Assembly: GCF_028389875.1 (NCBI RefSeq)
Contig: NC_084672.1
Coordinates: 7,304,458 to 7,368,457 of the forward strand
DNA from: Rhea pennata
Lineage: Eukaryota > Chordata > Aves > Rheiformes > Rheidae
DNA length: 64,000 bases
Direction of reading: 5' to 3'
Under the pieces are notes generated by a model, which ran no database searches, was not told where the DNA came from, and saw nothing but the letters and a program-made list of their open reading frames with translations. Position 1 is the stretch's first letter. Each line of letters opens with the position of its first letter. This document shows positions 49,852 to 61,300 of the stretch, in pieces. Both the position numbers and the translations under genes were made by a program.

Positions 49852-52800
49852 CTGCAAAAGAGCACAGAAGTTCAGAGAATACAAGACCCATGGTCCCCAA
49901 CACCAGCCCTCTGCACTGACGATTCACCAACCAGCAACTCTGAATTCTCTAATGGTCTATTAATTAATGAAGTGCTTATTTGAGGGGTTTTGGAAAGGAT
50001 TTCAAAAACACGTCAGCTCTGATATGTGCTATCAGCAAGGGAAAGCTCTCCTTTGGCTTGTTTCTTTTCTTCTGCTCTTTTCAAGTCTCTCCCATAAATG
50101 TCACTGCAACAAAATTACTAACAAGTTATGCTCCTTTTGAGAAGAATAAAGAAACGATCTGTGTTCCTGCTACACGAAAGATCCCCAAATTATGGTCCTA
50201 ATTACTTTCTTATTTACCTCTGTCTTCTTGGTTGTTATAATTAAATTGAAGCCCATTAAAAAGAGGTAAATCTGCAGCCTTGTCCTTGGCCACCGATTCA
50301 CTGCCTTATTCCAGCACCTTGAATCCTGGGAAGGAGAATACCGTGACATGTGCCTTAGCCCAAGAGCTGGACACCAAGGCTTAGTGGTAGAGACAATACC
50401 GGACTTAAGTGCACTACAGGACTAATAAATGCCATTTGGTTTAGTGGGAACTGTGTAGAGCTAAAAGCTGAAGCCAGGCAAGAAATATTTTATCAATATG
50501 TGATCAGAAGGAAGAAGAAACGATCATATTTTTCTTTGATCTCCCCAACAAGAGCAAGATGTCAAAAGAAACTTTGTTTGGCAGTCACAGATTTAGGGTT
50601 TTTTTCTTATTTTCCAACTCATCCTCTCGAATTTCTGAGTGGGGGATGTCAACACAATTAAGGCACACAATGCTACCAAGAAATCCCTTAATGAATACAG
50701 AAGGAAACGATCATAAATGATTCATGGCTTGTCTGCATCAGGCTGCAGGGTTTGCAGGTCACATGTTTGTAAGAGAAGTAATGCCATAAAATAAAATATA
50801 TTAAAAAATAGCTAAATCTCCTCCCTTCCCCTCTACATTCAAGTAGAAATTCCTTTGCTTTTTTGCTGGGGTTCCCTCAGAATCATACAATAGCACACTT
50901 TCTGGTTCACTGCCTCCAAAGATAAGGCTCCATGGGGACACCACTCCAGCCTTTCTGACACCATTCTCTTTCTACTGCATAGGAGTCAAACGATTTCCTT
51001 CCAAAAAACTGCACAGAGGGCAAAAGAGACCGCAGTGCAGAACTCCAGGAACGCTGGAGTAGATGCGCAGATGCCTTTTCATATGCAAGCAATAATTAAC
51101 CTAACAAATTCCTGTGCTGTGAGTCAGAAGCTGCCACCTGAAAGCTTTGCAATGGTGACAATTAGCACCACTGCAGTGGCCTTTGCACAGGGACAACAGG
51201 GCAGTAACTTGTAATTCCTGGCTGTCACTGCAGCGCCCAGTGAGCATCCAGCCAAAACACAACGCAGCAGAGCAAGCCTCATCTTAGTCCCTGAAAGTAC
51301 ATACGTGTACTGAAATGTCCTTGGGCAATTTTCCTACCCTCTGCAGGCGTAGGCTTGTTATGGCAACGGCTTACTGCGTGGGCCATCACGGCGAACATGC
51401 AGGATTGGGTGCTTGTTCCCAAGCAAGCAGTTGTGGGGGGAGCGGGAACATTTCTGGCAGTGGTGGGGTAGATTCAGCCGCCCTGGTGTGATTTTACATC
51501 TGGTGTAACAAACCCTGAAGCAGTGAAACCCTACGCACAGGTCATGAAGATCTGCTACGTGCTTTGGGAATGTCAGCCTATCGGGTCGAAGTGGCAGTGT
51601 CAGGATCCTTCCCAGAAGCTCCCTGGCAATAGCATCACACCACTTCTCCGCAGCTGCTGGCTTATCTTGTGTTCCCAGTAAGCCCAACTCTATGGCCCCA
51701 ACCATTGCTTTCCCCCGTTCCTCTTTTTTAATCATTTTGCACAGAGGTGTTACCCCAAGGCAGAGCAAGTAGTTTGTACCAGCTACATCTGCTTGCTAGT
51801 GCTCTGCCTCGTTCTTACCTGGAAGATCTTTGATCTTTTGTTACTGACACATGTGATACAACTCACAGGCATCAAACGAGGAGACAAAGACAGACTTTTA
51901 CCTTCGTCTCGTGGAGCGGCAACATTTTGCTACCCATGCCAAATTGCTATCGAGCCCCTGAAAACCCCCTCTAACTCTGGCACCACACGACTGCACATGT
52001 ATCACCATCTTCCCTGTGCCCAGCAGCTTGCACACTGACACCATGATTTTCTGTGTGTGCAGGAAGCTGCACAGGTGCAGAATTTGCATCTTCGGCAGCA
52101 GCCGGAGTTTGGGGTAAAAATGCACACAAGTTATCCGTGTTTTCAACCCTGGCAGGAACTATCTGCCTTCAGTGCAAAGCCCTGAGACACCGGCACTATA
52201 AGGTCAGGTTGGAATTCACCTGCCTCCAGCCAAAAGGGAAACTGAGAAAAGCAGTGGCATAAAACAGACAAGATGTACAGTCAGAGGCTTCATGTGCCAG
52301 GGTCACTTACAGGAGAGGAATGGTTACAGAAAAATTTCCTGAGATCAGTGTGCCAGAGGTCTGCCTGTCAACGCTGATACTCCTACTTTTTGGATAGGTG
52401 CACCTATGCAACCGGCTCAATAACAGAGAACAAACGTGTTTGCATGAAAAAGAAAAATCTAACTGAACTACGTTGTTAGAAATCGACCACAGAGGAAAAG
52501 CGGAAGGGAGTGGTCAGAAACATCCAATGCAGTAAAGTTAAATAAAGCATTCAGAGAATTTTATGTCCCAGTAAAACGCAACCCTCGGCTCATCACAAGC
52601 ATATAACATCCACAAGACCCTCTAGACAGGTCATTACCTGGATTATGGGTTTAAAGCCTGGTTTGGCAGTTTGGCTTTGCCTCAGGGCCATTGCATGGCC
52701 AAACTAGTCCATAATTCTTGATAATGCCCTTTCCAGAGGATACTATTGCTTCATTAATTTGTTTTCAAAATGTTACTGCAAAGAAACAAAACAAAACAAC

Positions 52801-52929
52801 AAAAAGAACCCCAAGATGATGATGGAAAGGCAAAATAAGAAAAAGCGAGTAAGAGAGAGGGGAAGGAAGAGTAGAGGTTTTGCTTGGAGGATTGCTCTTG
52901 CGGCGCGTGCAGGCAGGCAGCAGCTGAAT

Positions 52930-53045
52930 TTCCATTACCGCGCTCTTGGAAAGGAGTGAGAAGTTTGCCCCAAATCGCACAGTGAGGCAGTCATTCCTAC
53001 GCTCCGGACATGAACCGCACGGGTTTTATTCCTGCTAAGGTCTTG
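52930..53045 (-). mobile_element. Possible MIR-like fragment inside an SLCO3A1 intron
   Basis: GAGAAGTTTGCCCCAAATCG, then CACAGTGAGGCAGTCATTCC and GGACATGAACCGCACGGGTT, parallels reverse MIR (AGTGACTTGCCCAAGGTCACACAGC ... GAACCCAGGTCT). It is diverged. Confidence 0.35.
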
Positions 53046-53287
53046 GTAAACTGGTGAGAAACTATTCTGCGTGCCCTGTACAAGTGGGACAAGCTTAACT
53101 TTAGGCTGGGTTTAACTTTATAATTTATTGAATTCTGAAAGGCAGAAGTTGTAAAACAAAACACTGTTTTATTCACATGAAAACCTGAAAGGTCAACGAT
53201 ACTCTGCAAATGTTAAAAATATCACTTCCCATGGTAGAAAAGGGTCATTCTTCCTTGTGTATGTGGCAAATGCAGTGGCAGTTGGAT

Positions 53288-53390
53288 GTTTTAAAAATAG
53301 TATTTTGCCTGTGACTTCAGTGGAGCTAGGATGTTACCTAGAAAGAGAAGTGCAATATGGCTCAGTAAATCATGGAGATCAGGCTCATTA
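53288..53390. repeat. Possible ancient amniote interspersed repeat
   Basis: CTGTGACTTCAGTGGAGCTA, then GGATGTTACC and, further on, GGAGATCAGGCTCATT, recalls the opposite orientation of the theme noted at 37278 (GACTTCAGTGGAGCTA...GATCTGGCCC). Diverged and low confidence. Confidence 0.25.
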
Positions 53391-55273
53391 CTTGTTCGTA
53401 TTCCCCTTCCTACAACAAAATCAAGGCTTTCATTCTGGAGTTCGCAATGATTAAAAGTCTGCATCTCATCTAATCATCTGTGTTGTATATTTTTTGCTTG
53501 ACAATATTCAGTACAGAGATACAATTCACAAGTTAATTAGCACCAATCATTACGTTCAAGGTAACTGCATTATTTTTCCTGGTGCAAATTAGGGAAAATA
53601 GCCTTTATTTCAGGGCTAAATTCAAAAACTCAACAGAAAGAACTGAACTTGTCTTTGAAACAGAGGGGCTAAATTTTCACGTATTTTCTCAAAAAATAGC
53701 ATGGTGGCCAAGGAGACAAATTATAGTAAAGCAAAATGGAAACATTAAATCATCAGAATAAGGATTCAGTGGTCAAACACATCCTAAGAACAAAATGCTT
53801 ATATATCAACCTGTCAGATCCCAATAATTCAGTCTCAGGGTAACTGTAGCTATAACTGTATATATTTTTTAAAACAGAAGTTTATATAATTGGCAAAATA
53901 CACACTGTTAATAACTGGACAATTCATTCATGCTATTATTTTTGAAAATTAAAGCTAAAATATTTAGTGTTGTTTTGACACTGATATTTTTGCTCCTCAG
54001 TTCAATTATTTTATATCTGCACTGTATATCTTTACATTTTCATTTAATGACAGTTACCCAAACTCTGGACTGTAAAGGTATAAATTATCATTCCTTTTTG
54101 TTCAGATACACAATAGGCAGGAAAAAAGGTGACAGACATCTAACTATTTTAATTAACGCTCCTCCAGCTGTTTTCACATGAACAACTGTGTACAATTTAT
54201 ATATCTGCTGTACGACTTGCTGCTCGATTCCCTTCTCAGCCTTGTGGACCCTGTTTTCAAAGGAAAGCAGCAATCCTAGCAATTCTCATACAATTTACAG
54301 CACTATTTTTCCTTTGTTTAATTAAAACACTTCAAATTCATGCAATAAAATGCTCGTATCACCACAAAAAATTAATTAACTTTGGCCAAAGAGATTGATG
54401 GTGTATTCATTAATTAAAATGTGATTTACTCTGCTTTGGCTTCAGGAGATTAGATTTCCTGATATAATACCAACATTGCTGCTGACTAAAATAGTTTGTT
54501 TGGCTTTTAAAAATATCTGGTTGTGCTATGAAAGATACTGTAAAATGAGTATGATATAAAAATATTCTTTTTCTGCAGATATGGTAAGTTCATTCAACAA
54601 ACAAAAAAGTGGACCCAGTTCTACACGTAGAGTTTCGTCTTTCTCCTCCCACGTGCTTATGCACACCCCGCTGCATGCAGGAAAAAGCTTTTCTTTGGGC
54701 ACGCAAAAAATACAAGTTGAATGAAATACGTTACGAAATACAACCACAAGTTTCCTGCAGGTGTAAACTGTAATACGCAAGGTTGGGAGTTATGATAGTT
54801 GAATTTGCTGCTGTTGGAAAAGCAGGCTTGTAAGGCATTGCTAAGAATTCCACGTCTTCTTCACCCAGAGGTCGTCTTGTCTTTAAGGGTTTTTGAAAGG
54901 AAATAAACTCTTATTTATGGAGAACTGAAAAACACAGAGGCTCTTATTTTGGATGGATTCTCAGGTCTCCTTTTGACAGCTGTTCTTGCTACCACCTTTG
55001 AGCAAAGCAAGGAAGAGAGAGCCTGGAGGAGGAGGAGATCCAGCCTGGTTTGTGGGTGACCCCAGCAGAGCGTAGCCAGAGTCACAGGGCATTTCAATAA
55101 CGGAGTGAAAAATGACCGTGGCTCAGCACCATCCGAGGCGTGAGGTTAGCTCTAGGGAGTGTAGCCGCTGCCAGCTGTAAATTAACTACTCCACTGCGTA
55201 CGCGCTAACCTCACTCACTCACTCTCACAAAATCATCCCTACAGGCAAGAGATGCTGAGAGACGCACACTCAC

Positions 55274-55412
55274 CGTGCTGCTGCAGCCGGCAAAGCAGGC
55301 AGATAAGTAGGTGACCCCGTCTGCCCCACAGACGGGAGTGAAGGAATCGGTTTGGCATTCACAGTTGTTATTGCAGGGGGCATACGGGTCTAGAGGTGAG
55401 GTCGGAGTTGAG
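55274..55412 (-). CDS. SLCO3A1: SLCO3A1 coding exon, Kazal-like part of extracellular loop 5
   Basis: The minus strand reads STPTSPLDPYAPCNNNCECQ, then a segment with Pro-Val-Cys-Gly-Ala-Asp-Gly and Tyr-Leu-Ser-Ala-Cys-Phe-Ala-Gly-Cys. This is the Kazal-like cysteine module found in loop 5 of all OATPs. It supplies cysteines 135, 139, 141, 150, 161 and 165 (numbered from the first residue encoded in this window). In this family these cysteines form disulphides needed for surface expression. The acceptor is TCCTGCAG before 55412 and the donor GTGAGT begins at 55273. The exon starts with one base that completes an Asn codon and ends on a complete Thr codon. The stretch before LDPY differs from the mammalian protein, as expected for an exposed loop, while the cysteine core is conserved. 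Confidence 0.95.
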
Positions 55413-56296
55413 CTGCAGGAGAAACAGAAATTAATGGTCAGTGTAATGATATCAGTGCCACAAAAAGAGGGCTTTGAAGGGGATTAAGGCAAACAAATAA
55501 ACGACAAGCAGCAAGCAGGCTATGTGGGTCCCGGCGTCAAGAACTCCAGTCCTTCCTGGGACGGGAATAGTTGGCCACTATCCCTGCGCAATGGGAGCTC
55601 TAAAGAGAGCCTTGGACTGCCTCGTCTCCCCTGTGAAACCCAAGGACGTGCCAGGAGAGGTCACTGTGTTTTTCTAAAGCTGTAACAGCGAGCAGCAGAA
55701 AGCCCGAAGTCTTTGTCTTTAAAAGAGTCACCACTGCATACTGAAGAGCAGCAGAAAATAAAATACAGAATATCTCTCTCAGAGTCAACTCTACAGGGTA
55801 TTGGGTGCCTCATTTCCCCATCAAAATGTGCCTGGAGCCATGCGTGCCTCCTCACTATATCCGAATTTCCACATGCCTAGAACTTGGTTCAAGAAATTCC
55901 AGTCAGGCACCTCAACATGCAAAGCAGTGACTGCCCCTTGCTCCCAGGAGAAAACAGATGGTGTAGTGGACCCAACGCTACACAGACAGCCTCAGGATCA
56001 GAATCAGGTCTTGCACCTTTCCAGTCAGTTTGGTTGATTTTAGTCAAACTGTGTTAGCTGCAGGCACTCGATTCCTGCAGGGAGGAGTGGCATGAAAAGC
56101 CCTCCAAATCACAGCACGATACAAAGTTGCCCTCAGCATACTGCTTGTTCTGTTTGATTGCCCATGGGCCAGAGTTCTCTGAAGGCTGCTGACACAGGGA
56201 CAACAACGTGACATTTTGTTGGCAAGGTTGAGAGAGATTTACCCACTACCTGCCAGCTGCATGGAGGGAGGCACCCAAAAGTTTCGTGGGACTCAC
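55413..56296 (-). other. SLCO3A1: SLCO3A1 intron
   Basis: An 0.9 kb intron with a GTGAGT donor and a CTGCAG acceptor, interrupting loop 5 inside an Asn codon. Nothing else is recognised in it. Confidence 0.88.
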
Positions 56297-56495
56297 TTGT
56301 TTCCATAGGGAACAGTAACTCCTGCCACAGGCCCAGTGTCACAGCCGAGGAACAGGAAAGACACGTAGCAAGCTGTGGACACCAGGTTCACCAACATAGC
56401 CATCCTGATGGCTCCCAGAGCAGATAGGCTGAGCTTCTTCACCAAGAGGCCACCCAGGAAAATGCCCAAACATGCACATGGGATTGCTGTCATCC
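56297..56495 (-). CDS. SLCO3A1: SLCO3A1 coding exon, membrane segments 8-9
   Basis: The exon completes the Gly codon from the previous exon and continues MTAIPCACLGIFLGG (segment 8, residues 57-77). A short basic turn (VKK) follows, then the ALGAIRMAMLVNLVSTACYV stretch (segment 9, about residues 82-106). After the Cys-Asp-Thr-Gly motif the chain enters the large extracellular loop and ends at Tyr-Gly-Asn plus two bases of a further Asn codon. The acceptor is CTTGCAG before 56495 and the donor GTGAGT begins at 56296. The 199 bp length preserves the phase (2 + 65 codons + 2). The membrane part appears unchanged from the mammalian protein, as expected for OATP3A1, one of the most conserved OATPs. 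The end of the exon and the start of the next form an Asn-Asn-Ser-Thr glycosylation sequon across the splice junction. Confidence 0.96.
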
Positions 56496-58160
56496 CTGCA
56501 AGAGGAAGAATTGGTTAGGAGCATGTGAGAAGGAGGCTGAGTGACTCACACTGGTAAGGCCTTTTCTTCCCAGTAGACAAATCAATGTGTTACTGTGGGG
56601 AAACCTCATAATGATCAGACTTTGGAGTAGCACCAGGCCAATATTCATTCATTTGAGTGTGGCGTTCTTAAGATGCCATCAAGCCAGACTGCCTGCCACA
56701 AACGCTGTTAATGCTCAGCAATGGCAGCATTAGAGCTTCTCCAGGACGGCAGACTAGTCTACTCTTCCTGCCTCAGGCCCTGCAAAATTGAACCTGTGCT
56801 GCTTTCTCCAGTCTCATTTTAGCTGGTGTGGCCCAATAGAGAATAGATACAAATGGACTTGTGGCCTTGCACAAAGGAACTAGGATCTTCCTCCAGTTCT
56901 CCATGTTAGAGAGGGTTGCCAGAATTGTTGATGTTAGCCCCTCCTAACCTACGCAATGAAATCTCTGTTGCTTCCTAAGGAAGGACAGTTGGCAGCCAAA
57001 TAAACTGTCCAGAATTTCATGAGAGGCTTTAGACAAGCCCTGCTTGAGATACCTAAAAGCAGTCTGATCTTCAGAGATCAGGCAATAGTTGCATTTGAAA
57101 AAAATTAAGCTTTCCTTTTAGAATCTTCTTAAACTGTGAGATGCAACAATCACTGCCAAAAGTGACTCATCTTCCATGCTCAGGAAGGCATTATGACACT
57201 AAACTTGCTTGCGTCCACTTTTGTCCTTTTGCTGTTACACCCCAAAGCTCACCTACCCAAGCTAAGCTCAGAAGTGCATCCAAATCCCAGCGTTCCTGGA
57301 CAAATGGCATCTGGTAAATTTGGCAACAACGTTATTTAAATTAAATAAGTTGTTCCATAAGAAATGCCTCCTTGCTGACTGGCCAGGCATCCACTGCCAA
57401 ACCATGCAGTGGCTTGCTTTCTTCCAGTGGGTCAATGGTGAAATTGCTTTCCTTTGCTAAGTTTTAAATCTTCAGGAAACATGTAAGAACCTAATATCTT
57501 TGAGACCTCTGCCCCCTGTCAAATTCCATTAAAATTTACTAGTAAGTTCCTGTGTATTAGGGGAGCGGAGATTGACTGCAGGGGTTTTACTTCCTTTGGA
57601 AAGCTAGGCCAAAATCAGAAAGTACCAATGAGTTCAATGGGAAAATAAATAACCATCAGGAGAGTAGCTTGCAAGCTCTTTGATATTAAAATCCACCCAT
57701 TTTATGATTTCCCAGTTTATGATAGGTCACTGCCAGCTGCCCATCTGGCAAGCTGTGGTTGCAGATCATCCAACATCAATATCTAGATATTTTAACTGGA
57801 TGCTGCCCAAAAATGGTTGTCCTAAACAAATTGCCGGACCTCCCTGGGAATGAGCAGCAGGAGAAAATAAAAGATCCTGCTTGTGCATCAGTGCCCTGAC
57901 AAAACGGAAATTTGAAAAATACAGAGTGCCTGGGAAACCACAACAAAATGGTGTGGTCACAGAGAAGGGGCATTTGAAAGATGATCAAAATGCATTAGCT
58001 CAGCTATCTGAACTGCTTGTAGTCCCACCATTTCCAATCCAAGAAGAAAGGAGGAACTCGCAGGAGAAACCGGGTTTCCCAACTCAAATGAAGCACCTCA
58101 GATGAGAGCTGGCACAGCAGGGCCAGGAGTTGCGCTCGGCAGCCTCCCGCAGTTACTCAC
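56496..58160 (-). other. SLCO3A1: SLCO3A1 intron
   Basis: A 1.7 kb intron with a GTGAGT donor and a CTTGCAG acceptor, between the segment 7 and segment 8 exons. No repeats or other genes are seen. Confidence 0.88.
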
Positions 58161-58325
58161 CCAGGAGTTGGTTTGCGGACGAAGTGGTGAGGTTGAACTG
58201 CTGCTCCAGGTACTTCCCCAGGAAAGCGGCGAAACCAGCCACCACGGCGATCTCCATGCATGCCGCCAGGATGATGCAGGTGAAGACGGGGTTAGAGAGC
58301 AAGTGCTTGGTTACTTTGGGGATCA
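58161..58325 (-). CDS. SLCO3A1: SLCO3A1 coding exon, membrane segment 7 (first exon of the gene in this window)
   Basis: This is an internal coding exon of the organic anion transporter OATP3A1, a plasma-membrane carrier that family knowledge links to prostaglandins, thyroxine and other organic anions. The minus strand reads VIPKVTKHLLSNPVF, then a hydrophobic segment (residues about 12-35 of the 374 encoded here) and NLTTSSANQLLG. This matches mammalian SLCO3A1 essentially residue for residue from my knowledge of the family. The acceptor is a pyrimidine-rich tract ending in TAG before 58325 and the donor is GTGAGT at 58160. The exon enters with two bases of the Val codon and leaves with one base of a Gly codon. 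If the full protein is 710 residues, the first residue here is about number 337. NLT is a potential glycosylation sequon. The preceding exons, encoding segments 1-6, must lie beyond 64000. The six exons of this gene were joined by eye from splice sites and phase. Confidence 0.96.
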
Positions 58326-61300
58326 CTAGAAGAGAGGAGGAAGGGAGATGGGGTTTTTGTGCAGGCTCCTCTTGAGGCATTGGAGAAGCCTGGCAGCTTT
58401 CCCTCAGGACAAACTCAAGATATCTGGACTAATTTTCCATTCTGCATAAACAAGTCGATGGAAATCTGGCAACATCAGAACAAAGGGAAACAGGCCCCAA
58501 AGTGCCATACAAAAATTCAGCTACTAGGAGGATGCAAAAAGTAGTCACATGTTCTTACATTTAGATTCCACAGATGTTTTCTAAATTTTGAAGAATTGGC
58601 GTTTTCCAATATTGCCTTTGAGCTAAAAGCTTTCAGCTTTTGTCCCCCCCACCCCCCAGAGAGGACAATCAAAGCCTTGCATTCTCTTTTCCTTTCCCAA
58701 TCTACTCCCCAGGGTCAACATCAAGCTAGCCATTAGGTGCCATGAGTACCATACTCAGGGCAAAGCAAATTCTTGCAAGCTTTCAGCCACAGGTTAACCC
58801 CTTCTGCACTTGGCCTTTCCTTTTCCTGCTGCCTGAATCTGCTCTGCTTTCTTATTCTTGCATAACACCAGCTCACTTGCTGAGGGACATCTCTGCTGCG
58901 CGGAGGGGCGCAAGCTGAAACGCTCCCATTCAGCCTGGGGCTGCGGCTACTCCCGAGCACAAAGACGCTCACTCCTACAAGCACATCAGCCTGAGTTCTC
59001 CCACACGTCAGGGCATGGAGCAACGCCATCACATGGACCCCAGCGGCTGGACAGGGCAACGCTGAGCTATTCTCTGTGTGCAGAGACACACACATGCTTG
59101 TTTTAGCTTCGTGATCGGTTGCATCTCCCTCCCGAATCATTAGCATCCAGAGTTGCCCTCGCCCAAGCCTGTCTCCATTACCAATAAGCAAACACGAGTT
59201 ACCTTACAAAGGGAAATCTGACTAATGAATCAGATAGCACATTTTCTACTTGAGCGAACATTTTAATTATTGCAGAGATAACACAGCTTGAAGAGGAGAG
59301 CGTCCCAGTATAGGAGAGTGCCTCGCTTTGTCTCAATACCTGATGACTAATTTCTCCCTGAATTAAATGTGAAAATCATTAAGTTTGAAAATTACCTCTC
59401 TGAAGTGTAGCAAAGCCTTGGTGAACTCCATTTGCATTTTGAAAATCCATTTCCCACCTCCCCCTCCGATGTATTTGGGTCTGGCACACGACAGATTTCT
59501 CTGGTGTGGCTTCTGCTTTCCCTTAGGCCTTTTTTTGGTGCAAAATCTAATTGCACTGGCTTCAGTAAGTAATGCACAGCTCTTTGTCAAGGCTCTGCTT
59601 GGGTTCCCTTGGTTCTTCTTTTTTGGTGGGGGATTGAAGGAGGAGGTTATAATTGGGATTGATCTTGTCTTTTTGGAAAGGACCACTCCACAGTTGCTAG
59701 TCTCTTTATATCACAAATGTTTCTTCATGCTGTATAAAATCCTTGCTTTCTGAGGATTTGCTGAGCATAATGAAGGTGCATGAAGCACAGTATTGTTCAG
59801 CAGAACAAGACAAAAAAAAAAAAAACAGAGGGAGGAGGAAGAGGAGGAGGGATTCAGATGTAGGTTGATCTCAAAAGCCACATGCTGCCTCTTTCAGTTC
59901 TTTGGTGGCCACCTACAGAATTTTCCTTCTTGCCAGGAGAAGGAGGAAGAAAGCAAAGTTGGACTTGGCAGAGCTGAGCTTAGAATGCCATATTTAAGAT
60001 ATTACTGCCTGTTGTGCCTCTGGAGTTCAATTTGTACAAGATTAACAGCTTGCTTGAGGTGCAGCTTTGTGCCAATTCAAACGCAAAGACAGAAAGGTCT
60101 ATCTGCAACTTTATCCATCAAATAATAACAATGACTGCCTCTCATTTGCAGGAGAGATCCTGCAAATTTATTTCTGAAGTCGGCAAGGCTGCTACCAAAC
60201 CATCATGCATTACCAAGGTCAGAATCATCTTTCATACTTGCTGAAAGAGAGCAAAGATTTTGCAGAGCTATGGCACTGTCTCGTACAAGAAAGGTAGCAC
60301 TTTATGACTGCCTGGCCCAGCAGTGCTGGGCTACACGTCCCTTCCCTTCACCTCTGCTTTTTCTCCCTGGCTATTTAGGTGCAAGTTCTCTGGGGCAGAT
60401 ACTGTCCTTCACTGTGGGTCTAACCACTTTCTACTGCAAGGTCCCTGTACCAGCTGCAGAGTATAATACAAAAGCCAGTGCAAAGAGTTCAAACGCAACG
60501 CAGGCAGATGCCTGGCAGCCTCTACCATCTCATCAGCCAGGCCAGATCACTCCCTTTCATTTTCTAAGGAAAATGACAGGAGGCTCCCCATAGAAATGAA
60601 ACTCCTTTCATCTTGCTTGTGCCAACAGTTAAGATGAATCATTTGACACCTGCTGCTGCCTTATCTGTCTCAGTTCTTGGGGTGAAATACCCCTGGGAAC
60701 AAGATGAAAAGTCAGCAGTGAAGTTTAAAAATCTCTCTGTAGAATAGAGTGACGTGCATTCAGCTGCCTGGCATATGGTGCCGGGGATGAAGGGGGAATG
60801 GAAAATGCTTGATGGGGGACAGTAAACCCCTGGGGAACACACCAGTTAGGCATATCTCTTCTTCCCTGGATCTCAGGAGAAGCTGTGATAAACTTCACCC
60901 CCTGCCTCGCTGACTCAGTCTGAATTTAGATATGTTCTTAAAAGTCCTCTCTAGCCCAGAAGGTGAGCTGGACTCTGCAACCACACCTTGGATATACATA
61001 TACATACATATATACACATATATGTACATATGTGTGTGTATATATATATACATATAGTAGCAGTCCACTTGCCAAATTGGAAAAAGGAAAGTTTTTTGCA
61101 GCTGAGTAAAGCCTCAAAAGTCTTCTGGGAGAAGCCACTAGCTGAATCAGACATGGCAGAGAAAGAAATCACTCTGATCTCAGAACAACCCTATCCCATT
61201 GAATGGAAGGAGGTGGCACGTGGCTTTTGAGATCTCTCTCCAGCTAAATCCCCCTCCTCATCCTCCCCCCTCTCTTTCTTTTGGTCCTGTTCTACTGGAA

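Larger units (their letters stand above)
49852..55273 (-). other. SLCO3A1: SLCO3A1 intron
   Basis: A 5.4 kb intron with a GTGAGT donor. It contains an eroded MIR-like piece near 52.93-53.04 kb and a possible ancient amniote repeat near 53.29 kb. Otherwise it is unique sequence, AT-rich at 53.4-54.8 kb. A 136-codon minus-strand open frame at 51768-51358 has no features I recognise and is not annotated as a gene. Confidence 0.85.

Noticed and set aside
49355..49963. A 202-codon plus-strand open frame, the longest in the window.
   Set aside because: It spans the SLCO3A1 exon at 49851-49676 on the opposite strand and parts of both flanking introns. Its translation has no recognisable domain, and part of its openness is a by-product of the conserved coding exon.
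51358..51768. A 136-codon minus-strand open frame in an SLCO3A1 intron, considered as an alternative exon.
   Set aside because: Its translation is Cys/His/Arg-rich without OATP similarity, and the flanking splice sites do not give an in-frame insertion.
58733..59191. A 152-codon minus-strand open frame just upstream of the segment 7 exon, same strand as SLCO3A1.
   Set aside because: It does not resemble the preceding OATP exon, has no membrane segment of the right type, and lies in a CpG-richer patch where long chance frames are expected.
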